Below, piece by piece: positions 25,954-36,800 of a stretch of DNA of 64,000 bases; the first letter of the stretch is position 1; each line of letters begins with the position of its first letter. Source of the stretch: Lewinellaceae bacterium (GTDB lineage: Bacteria; Bacteroidota; Bacteroidia; Chitinophagales; Saprospiraceae); the NCBI GenBank assembly GCA_020636075.1, contig JACJYO010000001.1:992001-1056000 (forward strand), read 5' to 3'. The notes below the pieces were generated by a model that was not told the DNA's origin, searched no databases, and saw only the letters and a list, made by a program, of their open reading frames with translations. Position numbers and translations under genes: made by a program.

Positions 25954-26400
25954 ATGCAACGACGGAAATTTATAAAAACCGCCTGTATGGGTGCGGCCTG
26001 CTGCGTGGCTGGCGGGAGTGCACTGCTCCAGGGCTGTGGTACCGCTGTGTATTACGCCGAATATCAGTTGACTGGCAAGCGTTTGGCCGTAGAAAAAAGC
26101 GCCTTTCAGTACACAACGAAAAAAGGGGAACTGCATGAGCGCATGTTTGTGCTGGTTAAACCCACCGGTGCAGCCTTTCCAATTTCACTTTATCGCACCC
26201 CGGAAGGTTATACCGCCTGCCTGATGCGCTGTTCGCATCAAGCTTGCGAAGTGGAAGTGCAGGGCAGCCGTTATGCTTGCCCTTGCCATGGCTCCGAATT
26301 CGACATCTATGGCACGGCGCTTAATGGCCCGGCCGATCAACCTTTACAAACATTTAAACTTGAGGAAAATGAAACTCAAATTTTCATTCTTTTACCCTAA
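25954..26400 (+). CDS. Rieske [2Fe-2S] protein with Tat-like lipoprotein signal
   Basis: A 148-residue protein from the ATG at 25954. The N-terminus MQRRKFIKT is a twin-arginine-like motif, followed by a hydrophobic stretch and a lipobox-like GCG (C28). Cluster ligands are C93-x-H95 (CSH) and C109-x-x-H112 (CPCH); C98 and C111 are placed for the disulfide seen in high-potential Rieske proteins. It would pass electrons in the periplasm, most simply to or from the di-haem oxidoreductase encoded 29 bases upstream. Its 3' end overlaps the next gene by 32 bases, so translation is likely coupled. Confidence 0.85.
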   Translation: MQRRKFIKTACMGAACCVAGGSALLQGCGTAVYYAEYQLTGKRLAVEKSAFQYTTKKGELHERMFVLVKPTGAAFPISLYRTPEGYTACLMRCSHQACEVEVQGSRYACPCHGSEFDIYGTALNGPADQPLQTFKLEENETQIFILLP

Positions 26401-27610
26401 GTCCTGCTTACCGTTTTTTTTACTTGCTGTTGCAACTTCGGCCTTTGGCCAAACACAATTACCCCTTGTTTCGGATGCCGATTCCACAAAGCCAATGAAC
26501 ATGGATGCCACGTACACACGCCCGTTTTTGCAACTGGGAAAAATGCCTGTGGCCCTGGGTGGTTATGTGGAAGCCAATACTGCCTGGACATCCGAAGACG
26601 GAGTATCGGAAGGGTTGTCGTTTCAGGTTCCCAGGGTGACGCTGTTTGCCTCCTCCGCCATTGGGCGCTACATAAAGTTTTTAACAGAAATCGAGTTTGA
26701 AGAAGGTGGCAGGGAGATCAATGTCGAATATGCCTCCATGGATGTGCAGTTCCTCCCGGCCCTCAACCTGCGCGGCGGCATTATTTTGAATCCCATTGGG
26801 GCGTTCAATCAAAACCACGACGGCCCAAAATGGGAATTTGTTAACCGGCCGGTGGCTTCAACCCAAATGCTGCCCGCTACCTGGTCGAACGCCGGATTTG
26901 GCGTGCACGGAAAATTTTATCAGGGTCCCTGGACGTTCGGTTATGAAACTTACCTGACCAACGGATTTGATGAAAGCATCATCGATAACCCGGAAGGGCG
27001 CACGGCATTGCCGGAAGCCAAGGAAAATGGTGAACGGTTCGAAGAAAGTTTTAACGGCCGACCCCTGCTAACTGCCAAAACAGCCATCCGCCACCGGCAG
27101 ATCGGGGAGCTCGGGCTTTCCTATATGGGCGGCACGTTCAACAAATTTGAAGATGATGGCCTTACGGTAGATAAAAAACGGCAGGTGCATGTTTTTGCCG
27201 TCGACTTCAATACGCAACTGGCTGCTACTGCGACTACCATCCTCGGTGAATGGGCCTGGGTATTGGTGGATGTGCCGGATACCTATGATCCGCAATACGG
27301 CAACAAACAGTACGGCGGCCACCTGGACATCGTGCAACAGGTATTTTCCGGTCCTATTCTTCGGTGGCAGAAAGCGGCGTTCAACCTAGCTGCCCGGCTT
27401 GATTATGTCGACTGGAATGTGGGTAATTTTGACAACACCGGCGACTCAATTGGCGACAGCCTGTTCGGCATCTCCGGCGGGGTCGGTTTCAGGCCTACCG
27501 CTCAGACCGTAATTCGATTGAATTATGTATACCAGTGGAAGCACGATCTGTTTGGAAATCCTCCGGCGCATTTGGCAGGCTGGTATTTTGGGTTGAGCTC
27601 GTATTTCTGA
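26369..27610 (+). CDS. Porin, OprO/OprP-like outer-membrane barrel
   Basis: A 413-residue protein. I start it at the ATG at 26369, which has a GAGGAAA sequence just upstream and gives a clean signal peptide ending SAFGQ; the longer open frame lies inside the Rieske gene. The mature part alternates like a 16-strand barrel (VPRVTLFASSAIGRYIKFLTEIEFEEGG, GYVEANTAW, and a final aromatic residue F after YFGLSSY). The family includes phosphate-selective porins, but specificity is not shown by sequence. With the di-haem oxidoreductase and Rieske genes it suggests uptake or export of a substrate that is oxidised or reduced in the periplasm. The TGA stop overlaps the left end of the second heptamer element. 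Confidence 0.8.
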   Translation: MKLKFSFFYPKSCLPFFLLAVATSAFGQTQLPLVSDADSTKPMNMDATYTRPFLQLGKMPVALGGYVEANTAWTSEDGVSEGLSFQVPRVTLFASSAIGRYIKFLTEIEFEEGGREINVEYASMDVQFLPALNLRGGIILNPIGAFNQNHDGPKWEFVNRPVASTQMLPATWSNAGFGVHGKFYQGPWTFGYETYLTNGFDESIIDNPEGRTALPEAKENGERFEESFNGRPLLTAKTAIRHRQIGELGLSYMGGTFNKFEDDGLTVDKKRQVHVFAVDFNTQLAATATTILGEWAWVLVDVPDTYDPQYGNKQYGGHLDIVQQVFSGPILRWQKAAFNLAARLDYVDWNVGNFDNTGDSIGDSLFGISGGVGFRPTAQTVIRLNYVYQWKHDLFGNPPAHLAGWYFGLSSYF

Positions 27611-27766
27611 TTTACGATTTTGGATTTTCGATTTACGATTGGTTCACCCTCCCTATACCAATATGTTTTCAATTAACGTAAACGCTGAGAAAAGGCAAGC
27701 AAATTCCCTTTCCCAGTAAGGTGAACCAATCGTAAATCGTAAATCGTAAATCGTAAATCGTAAATC
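27609..27766. repeat. Heptamer-armed element, copy 2
   Basis: A 158-bp element: left arm 27609-27639 (31 bp, degraded heptamers), core 27640-27728 (89 bp, again TGGTTCACC...AGGTGAACCA), right arm 27729-27766 (38 bp) with five perfect CGTAAAT units. The first 31 bases of the two arms pair with three mismatches. It lies between convergent genes, and both flanking stop codons (TGA at 27608-27610 plus, TGA at 27767-27765 minus) overlap its ends by two bases. The core aligns without gaps in length to copy 1 but differs at many internal positions. Confidence 0.9.
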
Positions 27767-30236
27767 AAAACTCCATATTTCCTTCGCCCCCGCGGTCGCC
27801 TTCACCACCTTCGCGGCCCTTTTCCCGGTCTTTTTGGCGGTTGATGCGATAGCTGACAGTCATGGAAATCTGGCGCGCACGCCACTGCCAATCCCCTTCA
27901 TTGTAAAAATCATCGCCCTGGGTAATGTAGCGCCAGCGGCGGCTGTTGAATACGTCGCGCACACTCAGCGTGAGCGTGCCTTTGGATTTGAGAATGTCCA
28001 GGCTCGCTGCCAGATCGGCGTGGTACATGGCCTTGGATCTTCCCTGCGTAGTATTCCGGGGAGCGCGGTAATTAAAATTGACCTGGACATCCAGTTTTTT
28101 CATAATTGTCGTCCGGGAAGAAAGCCGGCCCGACCAGGTGTAGGTGTCGGCGTTCAAATCCTGGCCTTCGTAAGCACCGCGCGTGATCGACCGGAAGAAG
28201 TTGACATTCCCGTTGATCTTCCAAAACTCAAAAGGCTCATAGGAGCCGGTGAACTCAAGCCCGTAGTCATCCTGCTTGGACAAGTTTACCGGCAGCGTAA
28301 GGGATGATGTATCGGATAGTTGCTGGCGGATACGCTCGATCACGCCGCTGGTGTGCCGGTAGTAAATGGCGGAGGTAACGGAACCTTTGTCCCAGTGCTT
28401 GAGGTGGGAAAGTTCGTACGCATCGGTAAACTCCGGGTCCAGGTTTGGGTTACCACTTCGGAAATTTCGCGCGTCGCTATAGGTAAAAAACGGGTTCAAA
28501 TCCCAAAAACGCGGACGGCGAATCCGGCGGCTGTAGCTCACTTGCACCGTGTGTTGTCCGGGCAATTCATACCCAAGGTGGCCGCTGGGAAAAAGATTGA
28601 CGTAGATGGGCCTGTCATTAATTTCCTGCGTGGCCACCAGTTCTGTTTTTACATCGGAAAGTTCGGAACGCACGCCAAGCTGCCAGGAAAAGCGGCGCTG
28701 TTTGTTTCCCACAATGGCATACGCAGCATGAATGTTCTCATCGTATTTCAGCGTGTTGGTCAGCCCGGGTAGTGTTTCCCAAGTGGAATTCAGGAGGCTC
28801 TCCACCTTAAAATCGTTGCGGATGTCGCGCAATCCGGCGCGGTAGCCCAGTTCAAACTTGCCGTCTTTCGCAAAGGGGTGAATGTAATCGACCTGGAAGA
28901 TCAGGTTGCGTTCGCCTTCTTTGTTGAACGAGCGCTGGACGAGGTCGGGCTCACCGGAGGGCAGGCCGTCGGCGGCATAGAATCGCTCGCGGAAATCGGA
29001 GTTTTCCTGCTCGGTATTATCCTGAAAGCGCACATCGGCGATGAGTTCATGGCCGTCGCGTTCAAAGTTTTTGTTGTAGCGCAGGGAGTACTCGAGATTG
29101 GGTTCTTTTTCCGTTTCATCGTCGGTCCGGCGGGTCGTTCCGGTGGGATTGCTGAGGCTGTTCCGGTAATCGCTGTACAGGATTTCACCGAAGTTGTCCT
29201 CATTGCTGTAGCGCCAGGAAAAGGCCGTAGTCAGGCTGTTCTGCGGGTTAAAGAAATAATCGGCCCCAAAGCGCACACTGTTCGAAATCCCGCTACGCTG
29301 GCGATCGCGGTCCAACTGGGTAATGAAGGTAGTATCGCCGGCGTAGAACTCCTGGTACTGGCTGCCGGAGCCGGGGCGTTCGTTGTACCGCAAGCCGTAG
29401 GAGGAGAAAAAGTTGAATTTATTTTTCCGGTAGTTCAGGTTTACACTGACACCGTATTCGGCCGGGTTGCCGGCGGTGAGGTCGATGGCTCCATTGAATC
29501 CGGGCGACTGATCTTTTTTCAGCACGATATTGATAATGCCGGCCATCCCTTCCGCTTCGTACCGGGCCGAGGGATTGGTGATAACTTCCACCCGGTCGAT
29601 CAGGTTGGCGGGCAATTGCCGCAGGCCGTTTGTGTTGCTGATGCCAACCAGGCCCGATGGGCGGCCATCTACCAGGATACGGACACCGCTGCTGCCGCGC
29701 AGGCTTACATTGCCTTCCACATCGACATTTACGGAGGGCACATTGTCGAGCACATCCGCTGCAGTTCCACCCCGGTTCGCCAGGTCTTTTCCCACATTGA
29801 ACACGCGCTTATCGAGCGACATTTGGACCTGACTTTTTTCAGCGCGTACGATTACTTCGTCGAGTGTGTTGGCCGCGGCTTCCAAGGCTATTGTTTCCAG
29901 ATCGGCAACCGGGTTTGCCTTACTCAAAGCAATATTGCCGATAAACCGAATTTGATAACCCAAAAAATCCAGGCGCAGGTAATATTGCCCGAAATCTGCT
30001 TTTAACTGGAAAAAACCCTTTTCGTCCGTAAAACCACCCGCAGCCACACTGCTATCCGCAGTATTAATAAGGGCAATGGTTGCGAATTCGAGTGGAAGCC
30101 GGGTTTGGGCATCAACAACCAGCCCTTTCACCAGTCCCAAACGGTTGGGAGCAGGATTTGAAGGCTGCGCAAAGAGCAAGAGCGGGAAAAATAGCAGGAA
30201 GGGGACAATTACGTTGCGGAGGGTGAAATAGGTCAT
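27765..30236 (-). CDS. TonB-dependent-receptor-type outer-membrane protein (OMP_b-brl_3)
   Basis: An 823-residue protein from the ATG at 30236; the open frame extends upstream only to a TTG. The signal peptide ends LLFAQ. Then come a carboxypeptidase-regulatory-like domain (GLVKGLVVDAQTRLPLEFATIAL ... YYLRLDFLGYQIRFIG), a plug domain (about residues 120-240, DVLDNVPSVNVDVEGNVSLRG, VLVDGRPSGL) and a long beta-barrel. The C-terminus is a charged Gly/Glu/Arg tail (REGGEGDRGGEG) unlike the aromatic end of classical receptors. The domain set matches Bacteroidota receptors of the OMP_b-brl_3 group, whose ligand is usually unknown. No SusD partner is present. Confidence 0.85.
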   Translation of the reverse strand: MTYFTLRNVIVPFLLFFPLLLFAQPSNPAPNRLGLVKGLVVDAQTRLPLEFATIALINTADSSVAAGGFTDEKGFFQLKADFGQYYLRLDFLGYQIRFIGNIALSKANPVADLETIALEAAANTLDEVIVRAEKSQVQMSLDKRVFNVGKDLANRGGTAADVLDNVPSVNVDVEGNVSLRGSSGVRILVDGRPSGLVGISNTNGLRQLPANLIDRVEVITNPSARYEAEGMAGIINIVLKKDQSPGFNGAIDLTAGNPAEYGVSVNLNYRKNKFNFFSSYGLRYNERPGSGSQYQEFYAGDTTFITQLDRDRQRSGISNSVRFGADYFFNPQNSLTTAFSWRYSNEDNFGEILYSDYRNSLSNPTGTTRRTDDETEKEPNLEYSLRYNKNFERDGHELIADVRFQDNTEQENSDFRERFYAADGLPSGEPDLVQRSFNKEGERNLIFQVDYIHPFAKDGKFELGYRAGLRDIRNDFKVESLLNSTWETLPGLTNTLKYDENIHAAYAIVGNKQRRFSWQLGVRSELSDVKTELVATQEINDRPIYVNLFPSGHLGYELPGQHTVQVSYSRRIRRPRFWDLNPFFTYSDARNFRSGNPNLDPEFTDAYELSHLKHWDKGSVTSAIYYRHTSGVIERIRQQLSDTSSLTLPVNLSKQDDYGLEFTGSYEPFEFWKINGNVNFFRSITRGAYEGQDLNADTYTWSGRLSSRTTIMKKLDVQVNFNYRAPRNTTQGRSKAMYHADLAASLDILKSKGTLTLSVRDVFNSRRWRYITQGDDFYNEGDWQWRARQISMTVSYRINRQKDREKGREGGEGDRGGEGNMEF

Positions 30237-30433
30237 GAAATACGGTGGATTATTCCGATAAGTAAATTTGATTGTTTGCCTTGTTAAATACAAATCCTGT
30301 GATTTGGTTCAAAATCAGCCATTTAAAGTTGCCGTGCTACGATTTCGTGCTTTAATAAAAGCGTTCGAAGCCAGTGTCGGTCAAAAGCAATTTGCGCTCC
30401 CTGACCGCCTGCCGGCAACCCTGATTTTTACCA

Positions 30434-32068
30434 TCAAATACGAATCGCACGTTGAAATACCTGGCCGGCAGCACGCAGGCGGTACTGGTAGCTGCCCGGG
30501 GAGATGTGCCAATCGGCAGGTCGAAACAGGAAAGTATGACTACCCCTTGGCATATAATCATCAATGAGCGAGCGCAGTACATGGCCGGCCATATCCAGCA
30601 GCTGCAAGTGCACCGCCGACCCTTGTGTGATGGAGAACTTGATTTCGTAGGCGCCAAACATTACCGGGTGGGCATTATGGCCGAGCAGAGAGCACAGACC
30701 GTTGTCGCCCAAATTGGGTGGCATTGCCGGAACGAGCCCCGGGATAGTCGGCGTCGGTTTACCCAGGACGTATTGCACCAGTTCGGGGGTATTGCCCAGC
30801 CAGTCCTGAAGCACTGAGGCGTATACATCCCGGAAATCGACGCTGAAAGGCGGGTCACCCACCGGGTTGGGGTTGCTCATGTCCTGATATTGACCCACGA
30901 AACCGTTGCCGATCCCACCGCCAAACAACAGCGTGTGCGTACCCGCGCCATGGTCGGTCCCCCGGGAGCCGTTTTCATAGATTGACCGGCCGAACTCGGA
31001 AAAGGTCATGGTCAGCACTTTTTGAGGCCAGTCAGAATTGTTGGCGCCGAGGTCGTCATAAAAAGCCCGAACAGCAGAAGACACCTGTTCGAGCAAATTG
31101 AGGTGTCCGGTGAGCTGATTGGCATGCGTATCAAAATCGGCAAGGCTCACCAAAAATATTCGGGTACCCAGCTGTCCTTTGATCACGCGGGCGATGATCG
31201 ACATGGGCGCCGAAAGGTCGTTGACGTCGGGGTAAACCACGTCGTTTTTACCGGCGTTGAACGCCTGCTGGATCGTTTCGGAATAGCGGAAAGCGGCATT
31301 CGCAGTATGGCGCACGTAGGCCAGTTCCAGTTCGCGAAAGGAGTTGCCGAGCGAAGCCGTTTCATACAACTGGCCCGTTTGGGCAATCTGATAAAACTGT
31401 TCAGGGCTACTGATCGACAGGGCCATATTGGCATCGTCGGCCTTGAAAATCAAATTGGAATTAGAACCAATCTGCATGGCTGGCGGGATGGACGGCGGGG
31501 CATCCAGAAATGCGGCGTATTCATTATCGAGAAAGCGGCCGATCCAGCCGGTTTCAATCACTGAATCGGAGCCGCTACCGGACATTATAATATCGGAAGA
31601 ACGGAAATGGCTGTAATTGGGAATCGGGTAGCCGACATTGAAAATCGTCTTCATCATGCCTTCGTTCCACAACGACTCCAGGGCATTAGTTTCCACCGGC
31701 ATGCCATATTCATTGCTGAGCGCCCAGAGCTTATTGTCGGGGATACCCAGGTTGGGGCGCAGGTTGTAGTATTCGGAACTGCCGCGCTTGACCACCGTAT
31801 TCAGGCCATCATTGCCGCCGTCGAGGCGAATAAGTACCAGAATGCGATCATTGGAGCCCCCTCCACCAGCCATGGCAGCCAACAGCGGCGACGGTTGAAA
31901 GATGCGGACCGGGCTGTTCGCCAGCAGAAAACTCCCGGCGCCCAGCAGACCGGAAGCTGATAGAAAATCGCGGCGCGACCAGAGCCGATGCTCGCGGTCG
32001 TGAGCTGCTCCGTGTTCAAGGGCAGCGCCAAAACGCTGTTTGTATTTTTTACTCATGATTATTTTCAT
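30434..32068 (-). CDS. DUF1501 family protein
   Basis: A 544-residue protein (a second ATG four codons in is equally possible). A twin-arginine motif RRDFL is at residues 32-36, followed by a hydrophobic stretch, so Tat export is likely. The body has DUF1501 features: ILVLIRLDGGNDGLNTVV, PNYSHFRSSDIIMSG, LADFDTHANQLTGH and MTFSEFGRSIYENGSRGTDHG, which resemble the metal-binding core of the alkaline phosphatase/sulfatase superfamily. The C-terminal ~85 residues (MFGAYEIKFSITQGSAVHLQLLDM ... GSYQYRLRAAGQ) look like a T9SS sorting domain. It lies 51 bases after the DUF1800 gene, its constant partner. Confidence 0.8.
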   Translation of the reverse strand: MKIIMSKKYKQRFGAALEHGAAHDREHRLWSRRDFLSASGLLGAGSFLLANSPVRIFQPSPLLAAMAGGGGSNDRILVLIRLDGGNDGLNTVVKRGSSEYYNLRPNLGIPDNKLWALSNEYGMPVETNALESLWNEGMMKTIFNVGYPIPNYSHFRSSDIIMSGSGSDSVIETGWIGRFLDNEYAAFLDAPPSIPPAMQIGSNSNLIFKADDANMALSISSPEQFYQIAQTGQLYETASLGNSFRELELAYVRHTANAAFRYSETIQQAFNAGKNDVVYPDVNDLSAPMSIIARVIKGQLGTRIFLVSLADFDTHANQLTGHLNLLEQVSSAVRAFYDDLGANNSDWPQKVLTMTFSEFGRSIYENGSRGTDHGAGTHTLLFGGGIGNGFVGQYQDMSNPNPVGDPPFSVDFRDVYASVLQDWLGNTPELVQYVLGKPTPTIPGLVPAMPPNLGDNGLCSLLGHNAHPVMFGAYEIKFSITQGSAVHLQLLDMAGHVLRSLIDDYMPRGSHTFLFRPADWHISPGSYQYRLRAAGQVFQRAIRI

Positions 32069-32119
32069 TGGAAAATTAAAAAAACGAATACCGGGCTTTC
32101 CGGTGATTTTCGGCCTGCT

Positions 32120-33628
32120 TCAGGTCAGTTGGTACTCGGGCATGCGCACCAGGTATTTGTACAGGTTCACGATCTGGTCGGGCACTTCATCCCAGTTCAG
32201 GTTCCAGGAACCATCGGTATAATAGCCCTCCGGAATACCTGCTTTGAAGCGGTCTACCGCACCATTGAAATATATCGTTCCGAGCGACTGCCCGAGGAAA
32301 AAGTCGGTCAATGCGGCGGTAATAGTCACCGGGTCATTGCTGTTGTTGCTGAGTGTGCGGGCCAGTTCGCGGAGGTACTCTTTGATGTCGTTGTTGGTCA
32401 TCAGAAAGGTGAGCATCAGGTCGCAGTAGTTCCAGCGCCGGGTCAGGCGGCTTTCATTCAGCCATTCGCGGTGCCCTGGCCAACCGGCCACATTCGGTGG
32501 CCCGTACACAATAAATTGGCCGAGTTGGTTGGCATAAAAATTCATGTCGCCAAACCAGTTGGGTTGTATATGCACAGTGGCTTTCACCCCACCCATTTTA
32601 AAAATCGGGAGCAAGGCGTCGAGCGGACTTTTAATCTTGGCGTTTAAAAAACGCTCTTCGAAAAAATGCTCGCTTTTGAACAACTGTTTGAATACGGGCA
32701 GGAGTTCCCAGTCGTTGTTGCGAAAGGTGGCGGCCAGGCCTTCAATGATATCGGCGTCCTGGTGCTGATAAACAAAGTGCCGGTAAATTTTCCCGGTAAC
32801 AAAGTGCGAAACCTGCTGCGGGCGTTCGCTAAAAATGAGGTTGTGCGCTGAATCGAAGTCGAAGTTTCCGGTTTGTCCAAAAATAGTTTTGGGCGTATTG
32901 TCAAATTTTGCCGGATCAAAAAAGGCCGCTGTGCATTCATTGAAAGAAGCTTGCCAGCCGGTAAGCGCCCGCGACATTTCCACGACATCAAACTGGGTAT
33001 AGCCGTTGCTCTCCCCCATGGTAAACAGTTCCATGAGCTCGCGCGCATAGTTTTCGTTGGGTTCACCTGCTTCATTCAAGTTGCCGTTCAGATAGACCAG
33101 CATGGCAGGATTTTTGCCCATTTGAACCGTGAACTCCCGAAAGTTACTAAAGGCATATTCATGCAGCAGGGAGTAATAACTCCACATGTAGGAATTGCAC
33201 CCATAGACCAAAAGTTCTGTAACAAAATGGTTGTGCCAGAAAAGAGCCATTCGGGCGCGTACCCCTTCGTCGAGCATATCGGTGTACCACATGAAGCGCA
33301 TGTCTTCCCGGTGTTGGTCGTACAAAACCTTGTCGCCATTGTAATCGCTGCTAACCCAATTGGCCCAAACAGGCGGCGTGGGCGCCGGAAGTGCCGCAGC
33401 AGTATTGAGCAACTGGTCCACCAAAGCAGACGGAGTCATTTGCAGTCCCTGCTGAATTTGCTCGATTGTTGCACTGAATCCCAGGCGGCGGTACAGGTGT
33501 GCTACACGTCGGGCATTCCAGGGTTTATCGGGTGATGGCACGTAGGGATCGAGGGTGTTATTCAGAACCTTTGCAGCCTGCGTTTCTGTACCGGCAGAAT
33601 CCGTAATCGTGTCGATTTGGTTTGGCAT
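32120..33628 (-). CDS. DUF1800 family protein
   Basis: A 502-residue protein from the ATG at 33628 (MPNQIDT); upstream only a TTG is available. It shows DUF1800 signatures: WNARRVAHLYRRLGFSAT near residues 38-55, MRFMWYTDMLDEGVRARMALFWHNHFVT, NLNEAGEPNENYARELMELFTMG, and PPNVAGWPGHREWLN. There is no obvious signal peptide. DUF1800 and DUF1501 genes are nearly always paired; their function is not established, though a secreted or envelope role is assumed. Divergently transcribed from the SprB-repeat gene with a 224-bp gap. Confidence 0.85.
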   Translation of the reverse strand: MPNQIDTITDSAGTETQAAKVLNNTLDPYVPSPDKPWNARRVAHLYRRLGFSATIEQIQQGLQMTPSALVDQLLNTAAALPAPTPPVWANWVSSDYNGDKVLYDQHREDMRFMWYTDMLDEGVRARMALFWHNHFVTELLVYGCNSYMWSYYSLLHEYAFSNFREFTVQMGKNPAMLVYLNGNLNEAGEPNENYARELMELFTMGESNGYTQFDVVEMSRALTGWQASFNECTAAFFDPAKFDNTPKTIFGQTGNFDFDSAHNLIFSERPQQVSHFVTGKIYRHFVYQHQDADIIEGLAATFRNNDWELLPVFKQLFKSEHFFEERFLNAKIKSPLDALLPIFKMGGVKATVHIQPNWFGDMNFYANQLGQFIVYGPPNVAGWPGHREWLNESRLTRRWNYCDLMLTFLMTNNDIKEYLRELARTLSNNSNDPVTITAALTDFFLGQSLGTIYFNGAVDRFKAGIPEGYYTDGSWNLNWDEVPDQIVNLYKYLVRMPEYQLT

Positions 33629-33852
33629 AGTGTTAAAAATTGATATGAACAAAGGTTAGTAAAATTCTGTCTAACCCATCTTACTATTCAGATTCGTGTC
33701 AGATATTATCAAACCCGGTGCTTAATGGGGACGGGCAAAATCAAATCCTCCGGAAGGCACTAACTTTATTCCTGATTTCGGTCAATTGTTGTTTGAAGAG
33801 GATCGAACTTTCGACTGCGACATGTTTATTGATCCAACAAAAACTGAGCCTT

Positions 33853-36800
33853 ATGCGCCTTTTAATACTTGTTTTTTCCATACTTTATTTCTGTTTCAAT
33901 GGCGTTACGCTGCACAGTCAGACAACGTTATTTGAAGAAAAATTCGACAACTGCATTTTGCCGGCAAACTGGCAAACCAAGGTAACCGGAAACCAGCTGG
34001 TGCAGTGGTATGTCGGCACTTCCCAAAATAGCGCTGCGCAGGGACAAAGTATCGATGGCAGTTGTTTTCTGTTTATCGACGACGACAATGCCGGACAAAA
34101 TACACCCGGTTATATCCTGGAATTCACATCGCCTGCATTCAACACCAGTTTGCACGAAAGGGTTGAACTCAGCCTCGATGTGCACTTCCGGTACCGGTCC
34201 CCCACGACGCAACAAGCGCTTGACATTCTTGTTACTGACGGCAGTTCCGAACAACTGCTCTACCGTTTCGATCAATACCAAAATACCGGCGATCAGATCA
34301 GTGATTTCGTTACACTGCGGTACGACCTAAGCCTCGTAAAACGGGCATCCAATGTCCGTTTGATCCTACGCTACAAAGATAATGCCGGGGAATGGGGCTG
34401 GTGGGCCGGTATAGACAACATCAAGGTGGTGGGTTCCGGTACCGGTACCGTACTTGTCGGGGAAGGGTTTAATGGCTGCGCCAAACCTGCCGGCTGGGAA
34501 ACAGCTGTTCTGGCCGGGCAAAATGACTGGCAATTCGGGCATGTACCAACCACTTCGGCAGCCCACGGGCACGGAAGTTCGATCGATGGCACCTGCTTTG
34601 TTTACTTCGACGATGATGCCCTCGGTGGACAAGCCCCGCCGTCCACGATCAAACTAACTTCTCCGTGGTTCAACGGCACCGATTATTTCAATTATACCCT
34701 CGACTATGATATTATTCTGCGCTATACCGGCGAGACGATAAAAGTGTACCTGGAAAATGAATCTGGAATTAAAACCACCCTGTTTCAATCGACAGGGCAA
34801 GTTGGCGGGCCCTGGCTTCCGCAATCTGTTCACCACAGCTACGATTTGAACCCGTATCGCTCTACGCAATTGCGGGTAGTATTTGAATATACCGACAACG
34901 GCGTTTTCGGATATTGGGTAGGGCTTGATAATTTCAAAGTAGTTGGTGAAGGATCAGCCATTGATTTTTGCAACCAGGCGCAAAAGATATATACCGGTGA
35001 GCCTTGTGTGGAAGCCGACAATTCCACGGCTTTGTTCAATGGGCCGGCGCCGGATTGCAGTGGCCGGGCTGTTTCGTCCCTGTGGTTCCGCTGGGTTGCC
35101 GATTTTGACGGAATTGCTCAGTTAAACACCAATGCCAATTTCAACGACATCGTCAATATTTACACCAATGTTTGTACAAACCTGGCTCCGGTGCTCTGTA
35201 ACAACCGCGACGAACACGGTTTTACCGGAGAAACCACTTACTTCCAGGCAGAATTTGATCAAACATATTTTATCCGGGTTGCGGGTCAGGCAGACGGATT
35301 CGGGCTTGAACACGGTAGTGTTTGTGTCGATATCAATCAAACGGATGCCTACCCGGTCAAACCGGTCAATGATGATTGTAATAATGCCATACCCTTGACT
35401 GTCAATGGCGCATGCCTAAACGGCACCAACCGCAATGCTGACATGTCGGCAACCCTGCCGTCGCTGAACGCACTGGCCCGCGCCGATGTGTGGTACAAGT
35501 TTACTGCGGGTGCGCTGCTCCCGGGCGATGTACTTTCGGTAAAGAGCAACGCCAGTTTTTCAGATATCATCACCGTTTATTCGGGTAGCTGCAACAGTCT
35601 TACCGAAGTAGCCGGCAACAACAAGGGCGGCAACCTGCAATTGCCGGCACTCACACAGGGAGCGACTTACTACGTTCAAATTGCCGGGTCATTTGCCTCC
35701 ATTGAAGGTACTTTATGCCCGGCGTTGAGTGTTAAGCAAAGCAATGTTTTACCCAACAACAACTGTGTGAATGCTACTCCGGTAAGTTTGGGTGCTTTGT
35801 GTACTGCAGGAAATAATACCGGCGCGACTTTTTCGGGTTACCAACCAACTTGTGCCGTTAATGTTGACCGGGATATTTGGTTTTCTTTTATAGCACCTTC
35901 ATTCGGGTCGGTCCAAATTAATACCGGCGCGACTTTTGAGCATATCGTGGCTGTTTGGACAGGCGATTGCACCGATCTCAAACCAGTTTTCTGTAGCCAA
36001 AACCCTCTACGATGCGATGGCTATGTAACCGCCGGCAGTTTGAACGCCGGGCAAAAATATTATGTCCAGATTGCTTCCTGGAATGATGCCGGAGGTGTAA
36101 ACACGGGAAATGTGTGCCTGAAAATCCTGGATGGCCAAGTTCCACCAGACTTCAGCCCGCTTACCCTTAATGTACTACAGCCCTGTGTCGGGATCGACTC
36201 GGCGCGCCTGTATGTTGAAGTGACCGGCGGAGTGCTGCCGTACACCTATGCTGCCGATATGAACGGGCAGATTATACCCAGCGGGGAATCGTATGCGGTT
36301 ATTGTGATGGACGGTATGGGCTGCGAAGTCCAGCAATTAGGCACTGCCGTTGCTTGTGCGTCAAACGTGTGTACCACCAATACCACGATCCAGACAAACA
36401 GTCCTACCTGTAAAGGGGGGTCCAACGGCTCGCTCCTCGCTTCTGTAAGCGGCGCTGTCACTACCCTGCAATATAAGTGGTCGAATGGCTCCGAATCTGC
36501 GCTGAATTCCAACCTGAAAGCTGGCACCTATACACTTACCGTTACGGAATCGAACGGCTGTGTGGAAGTCGTGACGGCTACCCTGACCGATCCACCGGGA
36601 ATGACACTTAACGCCACCGGCTCCAGCATTTCCTGTGCAGGCAATACAAATGGTTCGGTCATGCTAAGTGTTTCGGGTGGCGCGCCAGGATACAGTTTCC
36701 AGTGGTCGGGAGGTCAAACTTCCTCCAGCCTAAACAATTTACCGGCAGGCACTTACACGGTGACGGTCTCTGATCAGAACAACTGTACGGCAACGATTAG

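Noticed and set aside
28878..30005. 375-codon frame antisense to the TonB-dependent receptor
   Set aside because: It has no domain or signal features and lies fully within a well-supported gene on the other strand.
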